Source: Lysobacter dokdonensis DS-58
Lineage (GTDB): Bacteria; Pseudomonadota; Gammaproteobacteria; Xanthomonadales; Xanthomonadaceae
DNA: 64,000 bases
Assembly (NCBI RefSeq): GCF_000770795.1
Contig: NZ_JRKJ01000004.1
Span: 1 to 64,000, forward strand
Direction of reading: 5' to 3'
Under the pieces are notes generated by a model, which had not been told where the DNA came from, ran no database searches, and saw nothing but the letters and a program-made list of their open reading frames with translations. Shown one piece after another: positions 16,608-25,947 of the stretch. A program made the position numbers and the translations under genes. Every line of letters starts with the position of its first letter. Position 1 is the stretch's first letter.

Positions 16608-17297
16608 ATGAGCCCAACCTACCCGTTGCACTCCACCCCGCTCCGACGCGCCACCAGCCCCCTCGCGCCCGACGCCCAGACGCTCGAGCGCTTCCTCGCG
16701 CAATGCCACCGCCGCCGCTATCCCACGCGCACCGACGTGTTCCGCCCGGGCGATCCGGCCGGCACGCTCTATTACGTGGTCAACGGCTCGGTGAGCATCA
16801 TCACCGAGGAAGACGACGGCCGTGAGCTGGTCCTCGGTTACCTCGGCACCGGCGAGTTCGTCGGCGAGATGGGCCTGTTCATCGAAACCGAGAAGCGCGA
16901 AGTCGCCCTGCGCACGCGCACCCCGTGCGAGCTGGCGGAAATCAGTTACGAGCGCCTGTACCAGCTGCTGCTCGGCCCGCTGGTCAACGATGCGCCCAAG
17001 ATCCTCTACATGATCGGCGCGCAGCTCTCCCGCCGCCTGCTCGACACCAGCCGCAAGGCCGGCCGCCTGGCCTTCCTCGACGTCACCGACCGCATCGTGC
17101 GCACGCTCCACGACCTGGCCCGCGAGCCCGAATCGATGAGCCATCCGCAAGGCACGCAGTTGCGCGTCTCGCGCCAGGAGCTCGCCCGCCTGGTCGGCTG
17201 CTCGCGCGAAATGGCCGGCCGCGTGCTGAAGAAGCTGGAAACCGAGGGCAAGCTGCACGCCCGCGGCAAGACCGTCGTGCTCTACGGAACGCGCTGA
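16608..17297 (+). CDS. clp: CRP-like global regulator Clp
   Basis: This 229-residue CRP/FNR-family protein matches Xanthomonas and Lysobacter Clp, which controls exoenzymes, antibiotics and motility and is switched off by cyclic di-GMP rather than on by cAMP. The N-terminal nucleotide-binding fold has RPGDPAGTLYYVVNGSVSI and GYLGTGEFVGEMGLF. A long dimer helix follows, and then the helix-turn-helix RVSRQELARLVGCSREMAGRVL, identical in style to the family. The start MSPTYPLHST at 16608 is chosen by length (Clp is about 230 residues). The 187-bp gap shared with speD holds both promoters. An acetyltransferase gene begins 3 nt after the stop. Confidence 0.95.
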   Translation: MSPTYPLHSTPLRRATSPLAPDAQTLERFLAQCHRRRYPTRTDVFRPGDPAGTLYYVVNGSVSIITEEDDGRELVLGYLGTGEFVGEMGLFIETEKREVALRTRTPCELAEISYERLYQLLLGPLVNDAPKILYMIGAQLSRRLLDTSRKAGRLAFLDVTDRIVRTLHDLAREPESMSHPQGTQLRVSRQELARLVGCSREMAGRVLKKLETEGKLHARGKTVVLYGTR

Positions 17298-17299
17298 GC

Positions 17300-17755
17300 A
17301 TGACCGCCGACGCATCCGCCATGACCTTGCGGGTGCGCGGCGTCGAGCCGGGCGACGCCGACGCGGTGGCCGACCTGCTCGAAGCCCTCGGGTATCCGTG
17401 CACGAAGGCCGAGGCGAAGGCGCGGGTCGCGCACTTCCGTGAAGAAGCCCGGCAATTCCTGGTGCTCGCCGAACGCGATGGCGAACCGGCGGGCCTGGCC
17501 GCGATGCAACTGAATTACTCGCTCACGCGGGGCGCGGACGTCGCGCGCCTCACCGCGCTGGTCGTCGCGCAGGATTGCCACGGCCACGGCATCGGCCGCC
17601 GGTTGCTGCGCGAAATGGAAACGCTCGCCCGCCGCAACGGCGCGGTGCGCCTGGAAGTCACCAGCAATCCCACGCGCACCGGCGCGCATGCCTTCTACCA
17701 CGCATGCGGCTACACCGACGGCTCGCGCCACTTCGTCAAGCTGCTCGGCGATTAG
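17300..17755 (+). CDS. GNAT family N-acetyltransferase
   Basis: This 151-residue protein is a standard single-domain GNAT. It begins with the RGVEPGDADAVADLLEALGYP segment, has the central strands, and shows the acetyl-CoA motif QDCHGHGIGRRLLREME (R/Q-x-x-G-x-G/A) near residues 93-109. A C-terminal HAFYHACGYTDGSRHFVK block is typical of aminoglycoside-like or small-molecule acetyltransferases. It starts 3 nt after clp, so it is probably transcribed with it. The substrate is unknown. Confidence 0.85.
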   Translation: MTADASAMTLRVRGVEPGDADAVADLLEALGYPCTKAEAKARVAHFREEARQFLVLAERDGEPAGLAAMQLNYSLTRGADVARLTALVVAQDCHGHGIGRRLLREMETLARRNGAVRLEVTSNPTRTGAHAFYHACGYTDGSRHFVKLLGD

Positions 17756-18444
17756 ACCGGGTCGCCGGCACGCTCGACGCATCCCCAGTTGAGGATCGGC
17801 GTCCCCGGCGGCAACACCTTGCGGAACATCTCCACGCGCCCCGCCTTCGGGTTCACCACGACCGGCGCGCGCGCCGCCAGCAACAACGGCAAGTCCGCCG
17901 CGCTGTCGGAATACGCGACTTCGATCGGTCCGTAACCCGCCGCGCGCACCATGCGCATCTTGTTCTCGTGGTGGCAGTGGTCGCGTGTCACGAGCCCGCC
18001 GAGGAACGGACGCGACACGCTGCCGATCACCGGCAGATCCTTGTGCGCCACGAAGTCGAGGATCGCGCGCGCCAGCTCCGGCGGCGCGCCGGTGGCGACG
18101 AGCACGCGATCGCCCGCGTCCCGGTGCCGCTGCAGCACCGCCAGCGCCTTCGGCAACAGGCGCGAGCGGATGCGCTCCGCATCGTGCGCGACGTACTGAT
18201 CGATCAGCGCGTCGAGCGCGCGGCGCTCGTGCAGACCCAACGTGCCGATCCACAAGTAGCCGGAAATCCCGAACCGCCGCGTCGGCAGGAACGCCACCAA
18301 CGGCAACAACAAAGGGGTGGCCAGCAGCGCGGCGATGCGCCGCGGCCAACTGCGCTTGAGCAGCCACAGCACGAGATGGCCGCCGGAATCGCCGTCGTAC
18401 AGCGTGTGGTCGAAATCGAAGACGACCAGGGGGGCGTCGGTCAT
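17752..18444 (-). CDS. HAD-IB family phosphatase
   Basis: This 230-residue HAD-superfamily hydrolase has motif [13 protein letters not shown] (residues 8-19, nucleophile Asp), motif II VATGAP and motif [14 protein letters not shown], the pattern of SerB-like phosphatases. A hydrophobic stretch ([18 protein letters not shown]) after motif I suggests membrane association of the cap, as in some bacterial phosphatidylglycerophosphatase-like members. The start overlaps the trpC stop by 4 bp (ATGA), so it is coupled to the trp genes. Its tail overlaps the convergent acetyltransferase by 4 bp. The physiological substrate is unknown. Confidence 0.82.
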   Translation of the reverse strand: MTDAPLVVFDFDHTLYDGDSGGHLVLWLLKRSWPRRIAALLATPLLLPLVAFLPTRRFGISGYLWIGTLGLHERRALDALIDQYVAHDAERIRSRLLPKALAVLQRHRDAGDRVLVATGAPPELARAILDFVAHKDLPVIGSVSRPFLGGLVTRDHCHHENKMRMVRAAGYGPIEVAYSDSAADLPLLLAARAPVVVNPKAGRVEMFRKVLPPGTPILNWGCVERAGDPV

Positions 18445-19229
18445 GCGAACAACTCGCGCAAGGCGGCGCCTGGATCGGCCGCGCGCATGAAGGTTTCGCC
18501 GACGAGGAAGGCATTCACCGACGCCTCGCGCATGCGCTGCACGTCGGCGCGCGTGGCGATGCCGCTTTCGGTGACGAGGATGCGATCGGCCGGCACGGCG
18601 TCGCGCAGCGCCAGCGTGGTGTCGAGCGAAACGTCGAACGTGCGCAGGTTGCGATTGTTCACGCCCAGCAAGGGCGCGGGCACCTGCAACGCGCGTTCGA
18701 GTTCGTCGAGGTCGTGCACTTCGACGAGCACGTCCATGCCCAGCTCCATTGCGCGCACCGTGAGATCGGCCAGGCGCAGGTCGTCCAGCGCGGCGACGAT
18801 CAGCAGGATGCAGTCCGCGCCGAGCGCACGCGACTCGTAGACCTGGTATTCGTCGATCGTGAAGTCCTTGCGCAACACCGGGAGCGAACACGCCTCGCGC
18901 GCCTGCTGCAGGAACGCATCGCTGCCCTGGAAATAATCGACGTCGGTCAGCACGGACAGGCAGGCGGCGCCGCCAGCTTCGTAGCTGCGCGCGATGGCCG
19001 CCGGGTCGAAGTCCGCGCGGATCAGGCCTTTCGACGGGCTGGCCTTCTTCACTTCGGCGATCACGGCCGGCAAGTCCTGCATGCGCTTGGCCCGCAACGC
19101 CTGCGCGAAGCCGCGCGGTTCGGGCATCGCGAGCGCGGCCTGACGCACCGCTTCGAGTGGCCGCGCCAGTTTGCGTTCGGCGACTTCCTCGGCCTTGCGC
19201 GCGAGGATTGTGTGCAACACGTCCTTCAT
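18441..19229 (-). CDS. trpC: Indole-3-glycerol-phosphate synthase
   Basis: This 262-residue single-function TrpC closes the indole ring from CdRP in tryptophan synthesis. The TIM-barrel signatures are present: [15 protein letters not shown] (with the two catalytic Lys), [52 protein letters not shown] and VTESGI. It is not fused to TrpF, unlike in E. coli. The start [12 protein letters not shown] is at 19229, 2 nt after the ABM-family gene. The gene is followed by the coupled HAD phosphatase. Confidence 0.97.
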   Translation of the reverse strand: MKDVLHTILARKAEEVAERKLARPLEAVRQAALAMPEPRGFAQALRAKRMQDLPAVIAEVKKASPSKGLIRADFDPAAIARSYEAGGAACLSVLTDVDYFQGSDAFLQQAREACSLPVLRKDFTIDEYQVYESRALGADCILLIVAALDDLRLADLTVRAMELGMDVLVEVHDLDELERALQVPAPLLGVNNRNLRTFDVSLDTTLALRDAVPADRILVTESGIATRADVQRMREASVNAFLVGETFMRAADPGAALRELFA

Positions 19230-19230
19230 C

Positions 19231-19572
19231 TCATCCCTTCGTCGGCTTGCCGTACGCGCGCTCGACCTTCGCCACGCGCAGTTCGAAATGCTCGTACCAG
19301 AACTTGCGGCCATGATTGCGGGTGGCGGCGTGTTCGGCATGGTGCTTCCACGCGGCGATCGCCGCCTCGCTGGCCCAGTACGAGACCGTGATTCCGAACC
19401 CGTCGCTGCCGCGCGTGCTTTCCGCACCGAGGTAGCCCGGTTGCGTGGCGGCGAGTTCCAGCATGCGATCGGCGGCCGCCGCGTAGCCCGCTTCATCGTC
19501 GCCGTTGCGCAGCGACGAGAAGATCACCGCGTAATACGGCGGTTCGGGGAGCCTGGCGAATCCGGCGTGCAT
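19231..19572 (-). CDS. ABM-family (antibiotic biosynthesis monooxygenase-like) protein
   Basis: This 113-residue ferredoxin-like protein resembles the ABM/YdhR group: [54 protein letters not shown] and [14 protein letters not shown]. Such proteins are small dimeric oxidoreductases or degradation enzymes of uncertain role. The ATG at 19572 shares its last base with the trpD stop (TGATG), and the gene ends 1 nt before trpC, so it sits inside the trp operon. A direct role in tryptophan synthesis is not suggested by its family. Confidence 0.78.
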   Translation of the reverse strand: MHAGFARLPEPPYYAVIFSSLRNGDDEAGYAAAADRMLELAATQPGYLGAESTRGSDGFGITVSYWASEAAIAAWKHHAEHAATRNHGRKFWYEHFELRVAKVERAYGKPTKG

Positions 19573-20612
19573 CAGGCAGCCACGCCGGCCAGCGTCCGCG
19601 TGGCCGAAATGAATTCGTCGAGCTTCGCGCGCGCCGCGCCCGAAGCGATGGTGCGCCGCGCGAGCGCGATGCCCGCTTCCAGCGATTCGGCCTTGCCGGC
19701 GACATACAACGCCGCGCCCGCGTTGAGCGCGACGATCTCGCGCGGCAATCCCGGCATGTCCTCCAGCGCGGCGAGCAGCATCACCTTCGATTCGGCCGCG
19801 TCGTTGACGCGCAGGTTGCGCGAGGCCGCCATCGCGATGCCGAAATCCTCCGGATGCACGTCGTACTCGCGCACGACGCCGTCGCGCAATTCGCCGACCA
19901 GCGTGCCCGCGCCGAGCGAGAGCTCGTCCATGCCGTCGCGGCCCCACACCACCAGCGCGCGCTGCGCACCGAGCTCCTGCAGCACGCGCACCTGGATGCC
20001 GACGAGGTCGGGATGGAACACGCCCATCAGGATGTTCGGCGCATCGGCCGGATTGGTGAGCGGGCCGAGGATGTTGAACATCGTGCGCACGCCCATTTCC
20101 TTGCGCACCGGCGCGACGACCTTCATCGCCGGATGGTGCACGGGCGCGAACATGAAACCGATGCCGGTGCGTTCGATGCACTCGGCGACCGCGTCGGGCG
20201 CCAGTTCGATCTGCACGCCGAGCGCCTCGAGCACGTCGGCGCTGCCCGACTTCGACGACACGCTCCGGTTGCCGTGCTTGGCCACGCGCGCGCCGGCCGC
20301 GGCGACGACGAACATCGACGCGGTGGAAATGTTGAACGTGTGCGCGCCGTCGCCGCCCGTGCCGACGATGTCGACCATGTGCGTGCGATCGCGCACCGGC
20401 ACCGGGCGCGCGAACTCGCGCAGCACGCTCGCCGCGCCGGCGATCTCGCCGACGGTTTCCTTCTTGACGCGCAGGCCGGTGAGGATGGCCGCCGTCATCG
20501 TCGGCGACACCTCGCCGCGCATGATCGCGCGCATCAGGTCCACCATTTCGTCGTGGAAGATCTCGCGATGCTCGATCGTCCGCTGCAATGCTTCCTGCGG
20601 CGTGATGGCCAT
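19572..20612 (-). CDS. trpD: Anthranilate phosphoribosyltransferase
   Basis: This 346-residue TrpD joins anthranilate to PRPP. The N-terminal helical domain is followed by the PRPP loop [17 protein letters not shown], then [21 protein letters not shown] and the [11 protein letters not shown] and [11 protein letters not shown] motifs. The start [10 protein letters not shown] is at 20612, 2 nt after the trpG stop. It is separate from TrpG, unlike the E. coli fusion. Confidence 0.97.
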   Translation of the reverse strand: MAITPQEALQRTIEHREIFHDEMVDLMRAIMRGEVSPTMTAAILTGLRVKKETVGEIAGAASVLREFARPVPVRDRTHMVDIVGTGGDGAHTFNISTASMFVVAAAGARVAKHGNRSVSSKSGSADVLEALGVQIELAPDAVAECIERTGIGFMFAPVHHPAMKVVAPVRKEMGVRTMFNILGPLTNPADAPNILMGVFHPDLVGIQVRVLQELGAQRALVVWGRDGMDELSLGAGTLVGELRDGVVREYDVHPEDFGIAMAASRNLRVNDAAESKVMLLAALEDMPGLPREIVALNAGAALYVAGKAESLEAGIALARRTIASGAARAKLDEFISATRTLAGVAA

Positions 20613-20614
20613 CG

Positions 20615-21193
20615 TCAACGCTCCAGGAAATTGCGCAGCAGCGCGTGGCCGTGCTCGGTGAGGATGGACTCGGGGTGGAACTGCACGCCTTCCACCGGAT
20701 GCGCGCGATGGCGCAGGCCCATGATCTCGTCGAAGCCACCGTCGGCGTCTTCGGTCCACGCCGTGATTTCCAGGCACTCGGGCAACGTGTCCTTCGCGAC
20801 GACCAGCGAGTGATAGCGCGTGGCTTCGTACCCGTCGGGCAACCCGGCGAACACGCCCTGGCCTTCATGCCGGATCCGCGAGGTCTTGCCGTGCATGATC
20901 GTCTTGGCGCGCACGACGTCGCCGCCGTACACCTGCCCGAGCGTCTGGTGCCCGAGGCACACGCCGAATACCGGGATGCGCGGGCCGAGCTCGCGGATCA
21001 CGTCGAGCGATACGCCCGCATCGTGCGGCGTCCCCGGCCCCGGCGAAATCATGATGCGTTCCGGCGCGAGTTTCTCGATCTGCTCGACGGACATCGCATC
21101 GTTGCGTACGACCTGGACTTCCGCCCCCAACGTCTGCAGGTACTGCACGAGGTTGAAGGTGAAGCTGTCGTAGTTGTCGATCATCAACAGCAT
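20615..21193 (-). CDS. trpG: Anthranilate synthase glutamine amidotransferase subunit
   Basis: This 192-residue class I amidotransferase supplies ammonia to TrpE. The start is [15 protein letters not shown]. The oxyanion motif SPGPGTP, the nucleophile elbow [11 protein letters not shown] and the catalytic GVQFHPESI are intact. An AGGAAG ribosome-binding site lies 13 nt upstream. Its partner trpE is 41 kb away in this window. Such subunits can double as PabA for folate synthesis. Confidence 0.96.
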   Translation of the reverse strand: MLLMIDNYDSFTFNLVQYLQTLGAEVQVVRNDAMSVEQIEKLAPERIMISPGPGTPHDAGVSLDVIRELGPRIPVFGVCLGHQTLGQVYGGDVVRAKTIMHGKTSRIRHEGQGVFAGLPDGYEATRYHSLVVAKDTLPECLEITAWTEDADGGFDEIMGLRHRAHPVEGVQFHPESILTEHGHALLRNFLER

Positions 21194-21219
21194 GACAGGG
21201 CTAACTTCCTGTGGCCAAA

Positions 21220-21238
21220 GGCTTTTCCGTGAAAAGCC
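21220..21238 (-). promoter_or_regulatory. Hairpin in the trpG leader
   Basis: GGCTTTT and AAAAGCC form a 7-bp stem with a 5-nt loop, 27 nt before the trpG start. No Trp-rich leader peptide accompanies it, so a classical attenuator is not supported. The 146-bp gap between the hybrid kinase and trpG holds no other visible feature. Confidence 0.35.
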
Positions 21239-21339
21239 GGGCGCGTGGGGGCCGCGGTGGACGCCCATGATGCCCTGTCGCCGATCGGGGCGTCACGCAG
21301 GCGCCCTCGGCAACGCCCCGTACACCGACGCGCGCGTTC

Positions 21340-23286
21340 TCACGCCACCCCGGCAGGCGCCTCCATGGCCGCCAGCATGCCGGCGATGCGGGCGAGCAGC
21401 GCCTGTGCATCGTACGGCTTGGTCATCATGTCCATGCCCTGGCTGAGGAATTGGCGCAGCTCGAGCGAATGCGGCGTGTAGCCGGTGATGAACAACACCG
21501 GCAGCGCGGGGCGGGCGATGCGGGCGGCGCGCGCGAGTTCGCGGCCGTCCATGCCGGGGAGGCCGACGTCGGTGAGCAGCAGGTCGATGCGCTCGTCCGA
21601 GCGCAACAAGGTGAGCGCGCGTTCGACATCCGGCGCCTGCAGGCAGCGATAACCGGACAGCGACAGCAAGGTCGCGGTGAGCTCGCGCACCGAGTCGGCA
21701 TCCTCGACGATGAGGATGCGTTGACCGTCGCCGGAGACGGGCGCGCTCGCCGATGCCGTGCCGCTCGCATGCTCGACGTGCGCCGCATCGCCGACGGGCA
21801 GCAGCAACGAAATCGTCGTGCCCACGCCCGGCGTGCTCGCGATGCGCACATCCCCGCCGCTCTGGCGCGCGAACCCGTAGGTCATCGACAGGCCCAGGCC
21901 CGTGCCCTGCCCCAGCGGCTTGGTGGTGAAGAACGGCTCGAAGACTTTCTGCAACACGTCTTCTGGAATGCCGGTGCCGTCATCCTGCACGAAGACTTCG
22001 ACGAACTCCGGCGCGTCGTCGGGCACGCGCGTGCCGATGCGGATGGTGCCGCCGCCGGGCAGCGCATCGCGTGCGTTCACGACGAGGTTGAGGATCGTGT
22101 TCTCGAGTTGTCCCGCGTCGACGCGGGCGATCGCCGCATCGGCATCGAGCGTGATGTCCAGCGCGATGCGCTCGCCGATGGTCCGCCGCAGCAGTTCTTC
22201 CAGCGACGTGATGCGCGCATTGATGTCCACCGTGCGCGCATCCAGCGGTTGCCGGCGCGCGAACGCGAGCAGCCGGTGCGTGAGCGAGGCGGCGCGGCGC
22301 GCAGCGTCCAGCGCAGTGTCGGCGTATTGGCGCACGGCTTGCGTGCGGCCTTCCGCCGCTTCATCCGTGAGCAGCCCGAGCGAGGTGATGATGCTGGTCA
22401 ACAGGTTGTTGAAGTCGTGCGCGATGCCGCCGGTGAGCTGGCCGAGCGCATCCATCTTCTGCGATTGCACCAGCGCTTCCTCGGTGGCCGCGCGCGCCGA
22501 GATCGCTTCGGCCAGCTGCGAACGCGCCGATTGCAGGCGTTCGTTCTGCTGCCGCTCGCGCACGCGGTGCCGGGTGACGTCCTCGACGAACACGAGGCCC
22601 TGGCCGTTGCCGTAAGGGACGACGCGCCATTCCAGTTCGCGCACCGAATCGCCCGCCACCGTCGCGAGTGCGCCGTGCCAGCGTTCGCCGCGCTGCACGT
22701 GTTCGCGCAATTGCGCGAGCGCCACGTCCTGCCCGGGCGCCAGGCGCGACGCAAGATGTTCGTCGCCCCCATGCAGGGCATCGAAGGCGGCGTTGCGCTC
22801 GTGCACGCGCAGGGCGGCGTCCACCACGGCGATGGGTGCTGCGACGTTCTGCAGGATGTCCCGCTGCCGCTGCTCGCTCGTGCGCAGGGCGTCTTCGGCG
22901 TTGCGTACGCGCAGCAGCGCGCGCAAGGTCGCGACCAGCACGCCCGGGTCGACGGGATGGATCAGGTACGAGTCCGCGCCGCTCTCCAGGCCCGCGATCA
23001 TGTCCTTCGTGTGGATGGACGCGGCGGTGACGTGCACGATCGGTAGCAGCCGATGGCTGTCTTCTTCGCGCAGGCGGCGGGCGAGATCGAAGCCGGTCAT
23101 GTCGGGCAGGTTGACGTCGAGCACGAGTACGTCGACGCGCGCGGTGCGAAGCGCGGCCAGGCCGTCCTCGCCCGTCGCCGCTTCCAGCACGCGCCATTGC
23201 TGGCGCTCCACCACGCGGCGCATCGCGTAGCGCGTCGCGGCGTTGTCGTCGACGATGAGGATCGTCGGCATCGGGGCCTCAACCAT
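21340..23286 (-). CDS. Hybrid histidine kinase, REC-PAS-like-HisKA-HATPase-REC
   Basis: This 648-residue protein is the last gene of the stressosome operon. REC1 (about 6-125) has phospho-acceptor Asp57, but the conserved Lys is replaced by His (YLIHPVD, H110). A PAS-like region (about 140-240) and coiled coil follow. HisKA has His290 in [13 protein letters not shown]. HATPase carries [17 protein letters not shown] and [14 protein letters not shown]2 (about 530-645) has [12 protein letters not shown] and TKPYD intact. No transmembrane helix is seen, so it is cytosolic. The ATG at 23286 has a GGAG ribosome-binding site and overlaps the upstream gene by 8 bp. An ATG at 23271 is an alternative start. 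Confidence 0.9.
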   Translation of the reverse strand: MVEAPMPTILIVDDNAATRYAMRRVVERQQWRVLEAATGEDGLAALRTARVDVLVLDVNLPDMTGFDLARRLREEDSHRLLPIVHVTAASIHTKDMIAGLESGADSYLIHPVDPGVLVATLRALLRVRNAEDALRTSEQRQRDILQNVAAPIAVVDAALRVHERNAAFDALHGGDEHLASRLAPGQDVALAQLREHVQRGERWHGALATVAGDSVRELEWRVVPYGNGQGLVFVEDVTRHRVRERQQNERLQSARSQLAEAISARAATEEALVQSQKMDALGQLTGGIAHDFNNLLTSIITSLGLLTDEAAEGRTQAVRQYADTALDAARRAASLTHRLLAFARRQPLDARTVDINARITSLEELLRRTIGERIALDITLDADAAIARVDAGQLENTILNLVVNARDALPGGGTIRIGTRVPDDAPEFVEVFVQDDGTGIPEDVLQKVFEPFFTTKPLGQGTGLGLSMTYGFARQSGGDVRIASTPGVGTTISLLLPVGDAAHVEHASGTASASAPVSGDGQRILIVEDADSVRELTATLLSLSGYRCLQAPDVERALTLLRSDERIDLLLTDVGLPGMDGRELARAARIARPALPVLFITGYTPHSLELRQFLSQGMDMMTKPYDAQALLARIAGMLAAMEAPAGVA

Positions 23287-24157
23287 CGGCGTTCTCCGTC
23301 GGCGCATCGGCTTCGAGCCGCAGCGGCAAGCACACCCAGAATTCCGAACCGGCGCCGACTTCGCTGCGCATGCCCACCGTACCGCCAAGCAACTCGGCGA
23401 AGCGCTTGCACAAGGACAGCCCCAAGCCGGTGCCGCGCACGCGGCGCTGCTGCGGCCCGTCGACCTGCGCGAAGTCCTGGAACAACTGCGCCTGCATGTC
23501 CTGCGGGATGCCGATGCCGGTATCGGTGACGCTGAAGCGCGCCCATTTGTCGTCGACGCATACCGCGCCAACGCGCACGTGGCCCTTCGGGGTGAATTTC
23601 AGCGCGTTGGAAATGTAGTTGCGCAGGATCTGCGCGACCTTCTTGTCGTCGGTGTACATCGCGGGCATGCCGACGGGTTCCTCGAATACGAGATCCACGC
23701 CCGCTTCTTCGACGATCGGCCGGAACATGCCGCGCAACGCGGAGAACAGGTCGACCATCTCGAACCAGCCGGGCGAAATCGTCACGCGCCCGGCCTCGAT
23801 CTTCGCCAGATCGAGTAGATCGTCGACCATGTCGGCGAGCTCGCGCGCAGCCGTGCTGATGAACTGCACCTGCTGGTGTTGCTCACCACTGAGCGGGCCA
23901 TCGAGCTCGTCGTGGAGCAGGCGCGTCATGCTGAGGATGGACCCCAGCGGCGTGCGGAACTCGTGGCTCATGTACGACAGGAAACGGCTCTTGAGCTCGG
24001 AGGCTTCGCGCAGTTGTTCGGCCTGCGTGTCGAGTTCGGCGTAGAGCGCGAGCACGCCCTGGTTGGTCTCGTCGAGTTCCGCGCGCAGGCTCGCGTTCTC
24101 CACGCGCAGGCGCTCGGTTTCGATCCTGTCGTCCATCGGCGTTTCCACGTGCGTCAT
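23279..24157 (-). CDS. Cytosolic histidine kinase with coiled-coil N-terminus
   Basis: This 292-residue kinase starts with a coiled coil (about 15-58), then HisKA with His65 in FLSYMSHEFRTPLGS, then HATPase with the N-box NYISNALKF, DTGIGIP and GTGLGLSLCKR. It has no membrane segment and no sensor domain of its own, so input probably comes from protein contact, for example with the upstream RsbT or phosphatase. It starts within the stop of the SpoIIE gene (ATGA overlap) and its own stop overlaps the hybrid kinase, whose REC domains are the obvious phosphoryl acceptors. Confidence 0.9.
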   Translation of the reverse strand: MTHVETPMDDRIETERLRVENASLRAELDETNQGVLALYAELDTQAEQLREASELKSRFLSYMSHEFRTPLGSILSMTRLLHDELDGPLSGEQHQQVQFISTAARELADMVDDLLDLAKIEAGRVTISPGWFEMVDLFSALRGMFRPIVEEAGVDLVFEEPVGMPAMYTDDKKVAQILRNYISNALKFTPKGHVRVGAVCVDDKWARFSVTDTGIGIPQDMQAQLFQDFAQVDGPQQRRVRGTGLGLSLCKRFAELLGGTVGMRSEVGAGSEFWVCLPLRLEADAPTENADG

Positions 24158-25167
24158 CGGCGGTCTCCGAGGGCCAGCGCGAGGACGGTGGCGTCGTCGC
24201 GGCCGCGGTCGAAATCGCGCAGCAGCACGGCGGCGACCACCGCCGGATGCCGCAGGGCCAGGCCCGGGTAATCGGACAGGCTCCAGCGCGTCTGCAACCC
24301 ATCGCTGTGGAGGATGAGCAGCTTGCCGCCCGCGTCGGGGAAGTCGAACGCGCGTGCACCGCGATACTGCGCGCCGACGATGCCCGGGTGGGAGGCGAGC
24401 CCGCGCGAGCCTTCCAGCGAATGCAGCGCGGCGGAAATGTTGCCGATGCCGGCGAAGCGCAGGTTGCGCGGGCCATCGTCGAACTTCGCGACCGCCACCG
24501 CGCCGCCGCGCGTGCCCGACATCGCCGAATGCAGTTGATCCATCGAAGACACCGGATCTCCCGCATGGTCTTCGACGAACCCGCGGATCGCCGCCACGGC
24601 AGCGTCATGCGCGGCGATGCCATGGCCGAGGCCATCGACGACCATCGCGATGCGGGACGCGCCGTTGTACGACACGGCCCATCCATCGCCGCACACCGGC
24701 TCGCCGCCGTAGGCGCGCTGGCTCGCGCCATAACGCAGGTCGCGTTGCGCACGCTGGCGCGGATGCAGGCGCGCCATCACCACGGCGCCGCGAGCGTCGG
24801 CGAACATGTCGACCACCTGGGCCTGCCGCGTCACCGCGCCCAGGCCGATGCCCTGCGTGCCCGTCGTGGACATGCCGTCGTGCAGGCACGCGGTGAAATC
24901 GAAGCCGGGCCCCTGGTCGACCGCGATCAGCTCGATGCCGCGGCCGCCGTCGTTCGTGATCGCCTGGATCTGCAACTCGCCGCGTTGCGCATGCTTGAGG
25001 ATGTTCGTCGACAACTCGGTGGCGACCAGTGCGACACGGCCGGTGTCGTCATGGTCGAAGCCGATGTCGTGCGCGATCTGCGTCGCGAGCCGGCGCGCCT
25101 GCCCGACGCGCGAGGCATCGTCGATGGGCACGGCGTGCACCATGCCGCCGGCGTGCAGGGCCTGCAT
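24154..25167 (-). CDS. RsbW/T-like ATPase fused to SpoIIE-type PP2C phosphatase
   Basis: This 337-residue protein has an anti-sigma-like ATP-binding domain (about 15-135; ELSTNILKHA at 51-60, DQGPG at 84-88, GIGLG at 107-110) followed by a PP2C-family domain (about 145-335) with metal-site motifs VCGDGW (Asp161), VVDGLGHG (Asp178) and HSDGLQ. It corresponds to RsbX, the phosphatase that resets phosphorylated RsbR and RsbS, with an added kinase-like domain. The start ATG at 25167 shares a base with the RsbT stop (TGATG). Confidence 0.88.
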   Translation of the reverse strand: MQALHAGGMVHAVPIDDASRVGQARRLATQIAHDIGFDHDDTGRVALVATELSTNILKHAQRGELQIQAITNDGGRGIELIAVDQGPGFDFTACLHDGMSTTGTQGIGLGAVTRQAQVVDMFADARGAVVMARLHPRQRAQRDLRYGASQRAYGGEPVCGDGWAVSYNGASRIAMVVDGLGHGIAAHDAAVAAIRGFVEDHAGDPVSSMDQLHSAMSGTRGGAVAVAKFDDGPRNLRFAGIGNISAALHSLEGSRGLASHPGIVGAQYRGARAFDFPDAGGKLLILHSDGLQTRWSLSDYPGLALRHPAVVAAVLLRDFDRGRDDATVLALALGDRR

Positions 25168-25586
25168 CAGGCCCACTTCACCAACGTGATGCGCGTGCCG
25201 CGGCCCGCCGCCGTGTCGATGTCGAATTCGTCGACCAGGCGCTTCGCGCCGGACAGCCCGAGGCCGAGCCCGTTGCCCGAGGTCCAGCCATCCGACATCG
25301 CCAGCTTCAGGTCGGGGATGCCCGGGCCCTCGTCGCGGAACAGCAGGCGCAGTCCCTTGCGCACGCCCTTCTCGACCACCGACCAATCCATGTGCCCGCC
25401 GCCGCCGTAGATCACGGTGTTGCGCGCCAGTTCGCTGGCCGCGGTGATCAACTTGGTCTGGTCGACCAGGCGCATGCCGCATTGCGTGGCGAGCTTGCGC
25501 ACGGTCTGGCGCGCGACGACGACGTCCTGTTCGACCTGCACCGCCTGGGTACCGCTGTCGAGGGTGCCGCCTGCGAAGGAGGTCAT
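25167..25586 (-). CDS. rsbT: RsbT-like serine/threonine kinase of the stressosome
   Basis: This 139-residue single-domain GHKL kinase has an N-box ELARNTVIYGGGG (53-65), a G1 box DEGPGIPD (85-92) and a G2 box NGLGLGLSGAKRL (105-117). The family phosphorylates RsbS and RsbR when stress is sensed, then leaves the complex to activate a downstream partner. Here the coupled ATPase-phosphatase and kinase are candidate partners. It begins inside the RsbS stop (ATGA overlap). Confidence 0.9.
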   Translation of the reverse strand: MTSFAGGTLDSGTQAVQVEQDVVVARQTVRKLATQCGMRLVDQTKLITAASELARNTVIYGGGGHMDWSVVEKGVRKGLRLLFRDEGPGIPDLKLAMSDGWTSGNGLGLGLSGAKRLVDEFDIDTAAGRGTRITLVKWA

Positions 25587-25945
25587 GCGGCGCTCATTTT
25601 CTTGCGCAGCCGCGCCATGCCGCGCTCGGCGTCGAGCGCGGTGGTCACGCCGGGCAGCGAGAGCCCGAGTTCCACCAACGTGATCGCCACCGCCGGCTGC
25701 ATGCCGACGAGCACCGTCTCGGCATCCATGATGCGCGCCACGCCGGCGATGGTGCTGATCATGCGGCCGATGAACGAGTCGACGATCTCCAGTGCGGAGA
25801 TGTCGATCATCACGCCCTTGGCGCTGGTCTTGCGGATCCGCTCGGCCAGGTCGTCCTGCAGCGTCAGCGCGAGCTGGTCGTGCATGTCGACCTGGATGGT
25901 GACGAGCAGGAACTCGCCCATGCGCAGGATGGGGATGCGTTCCAT
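25583..25945 (-). CDS. rsbS: RsbS-like STAS scaffold protein
   Basis: This 120-residue protein is a single STAS domain. The DISALEIVDSFIGR segment carries Ser57 at the place where RsbS is phosphorylated by RsbT (Ser59 in Bacillus subtilis, aligned from memory). RsbS and RsbR together form the stressosome core, and RsbS holds RsbT inactive. It begins 2 nt after the rsbR stop. Confidence 0.9.
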   Translation of the reverse strand: MERIPILRMGEFLLVTIQVDMHDQLALTLQDDLAERIRKTSAKGVMIDISALEIVDSFIGRMISTIAGVARIMDAETVLVGMQPAVAITLVELGLSLPGVTTALDAERGMARLRKKMSAA

Positions 25946-25947
25946 GC

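Noticed and set aside
21194-21339. Integration scar or attachment site next to trpG
   Set aside because: No direct repeat of useful length was seen between this gap and the trpE end at 62.1-62.2 kb, and no integrase or transposase gene is present in the window.
23279-23570. Upstream extension of the hybrid kinase to 23571
   Set aside because: The added residues lie inside the preceding kinase gene in another frame and are Arg/Ser/Cys-rich without domain character.
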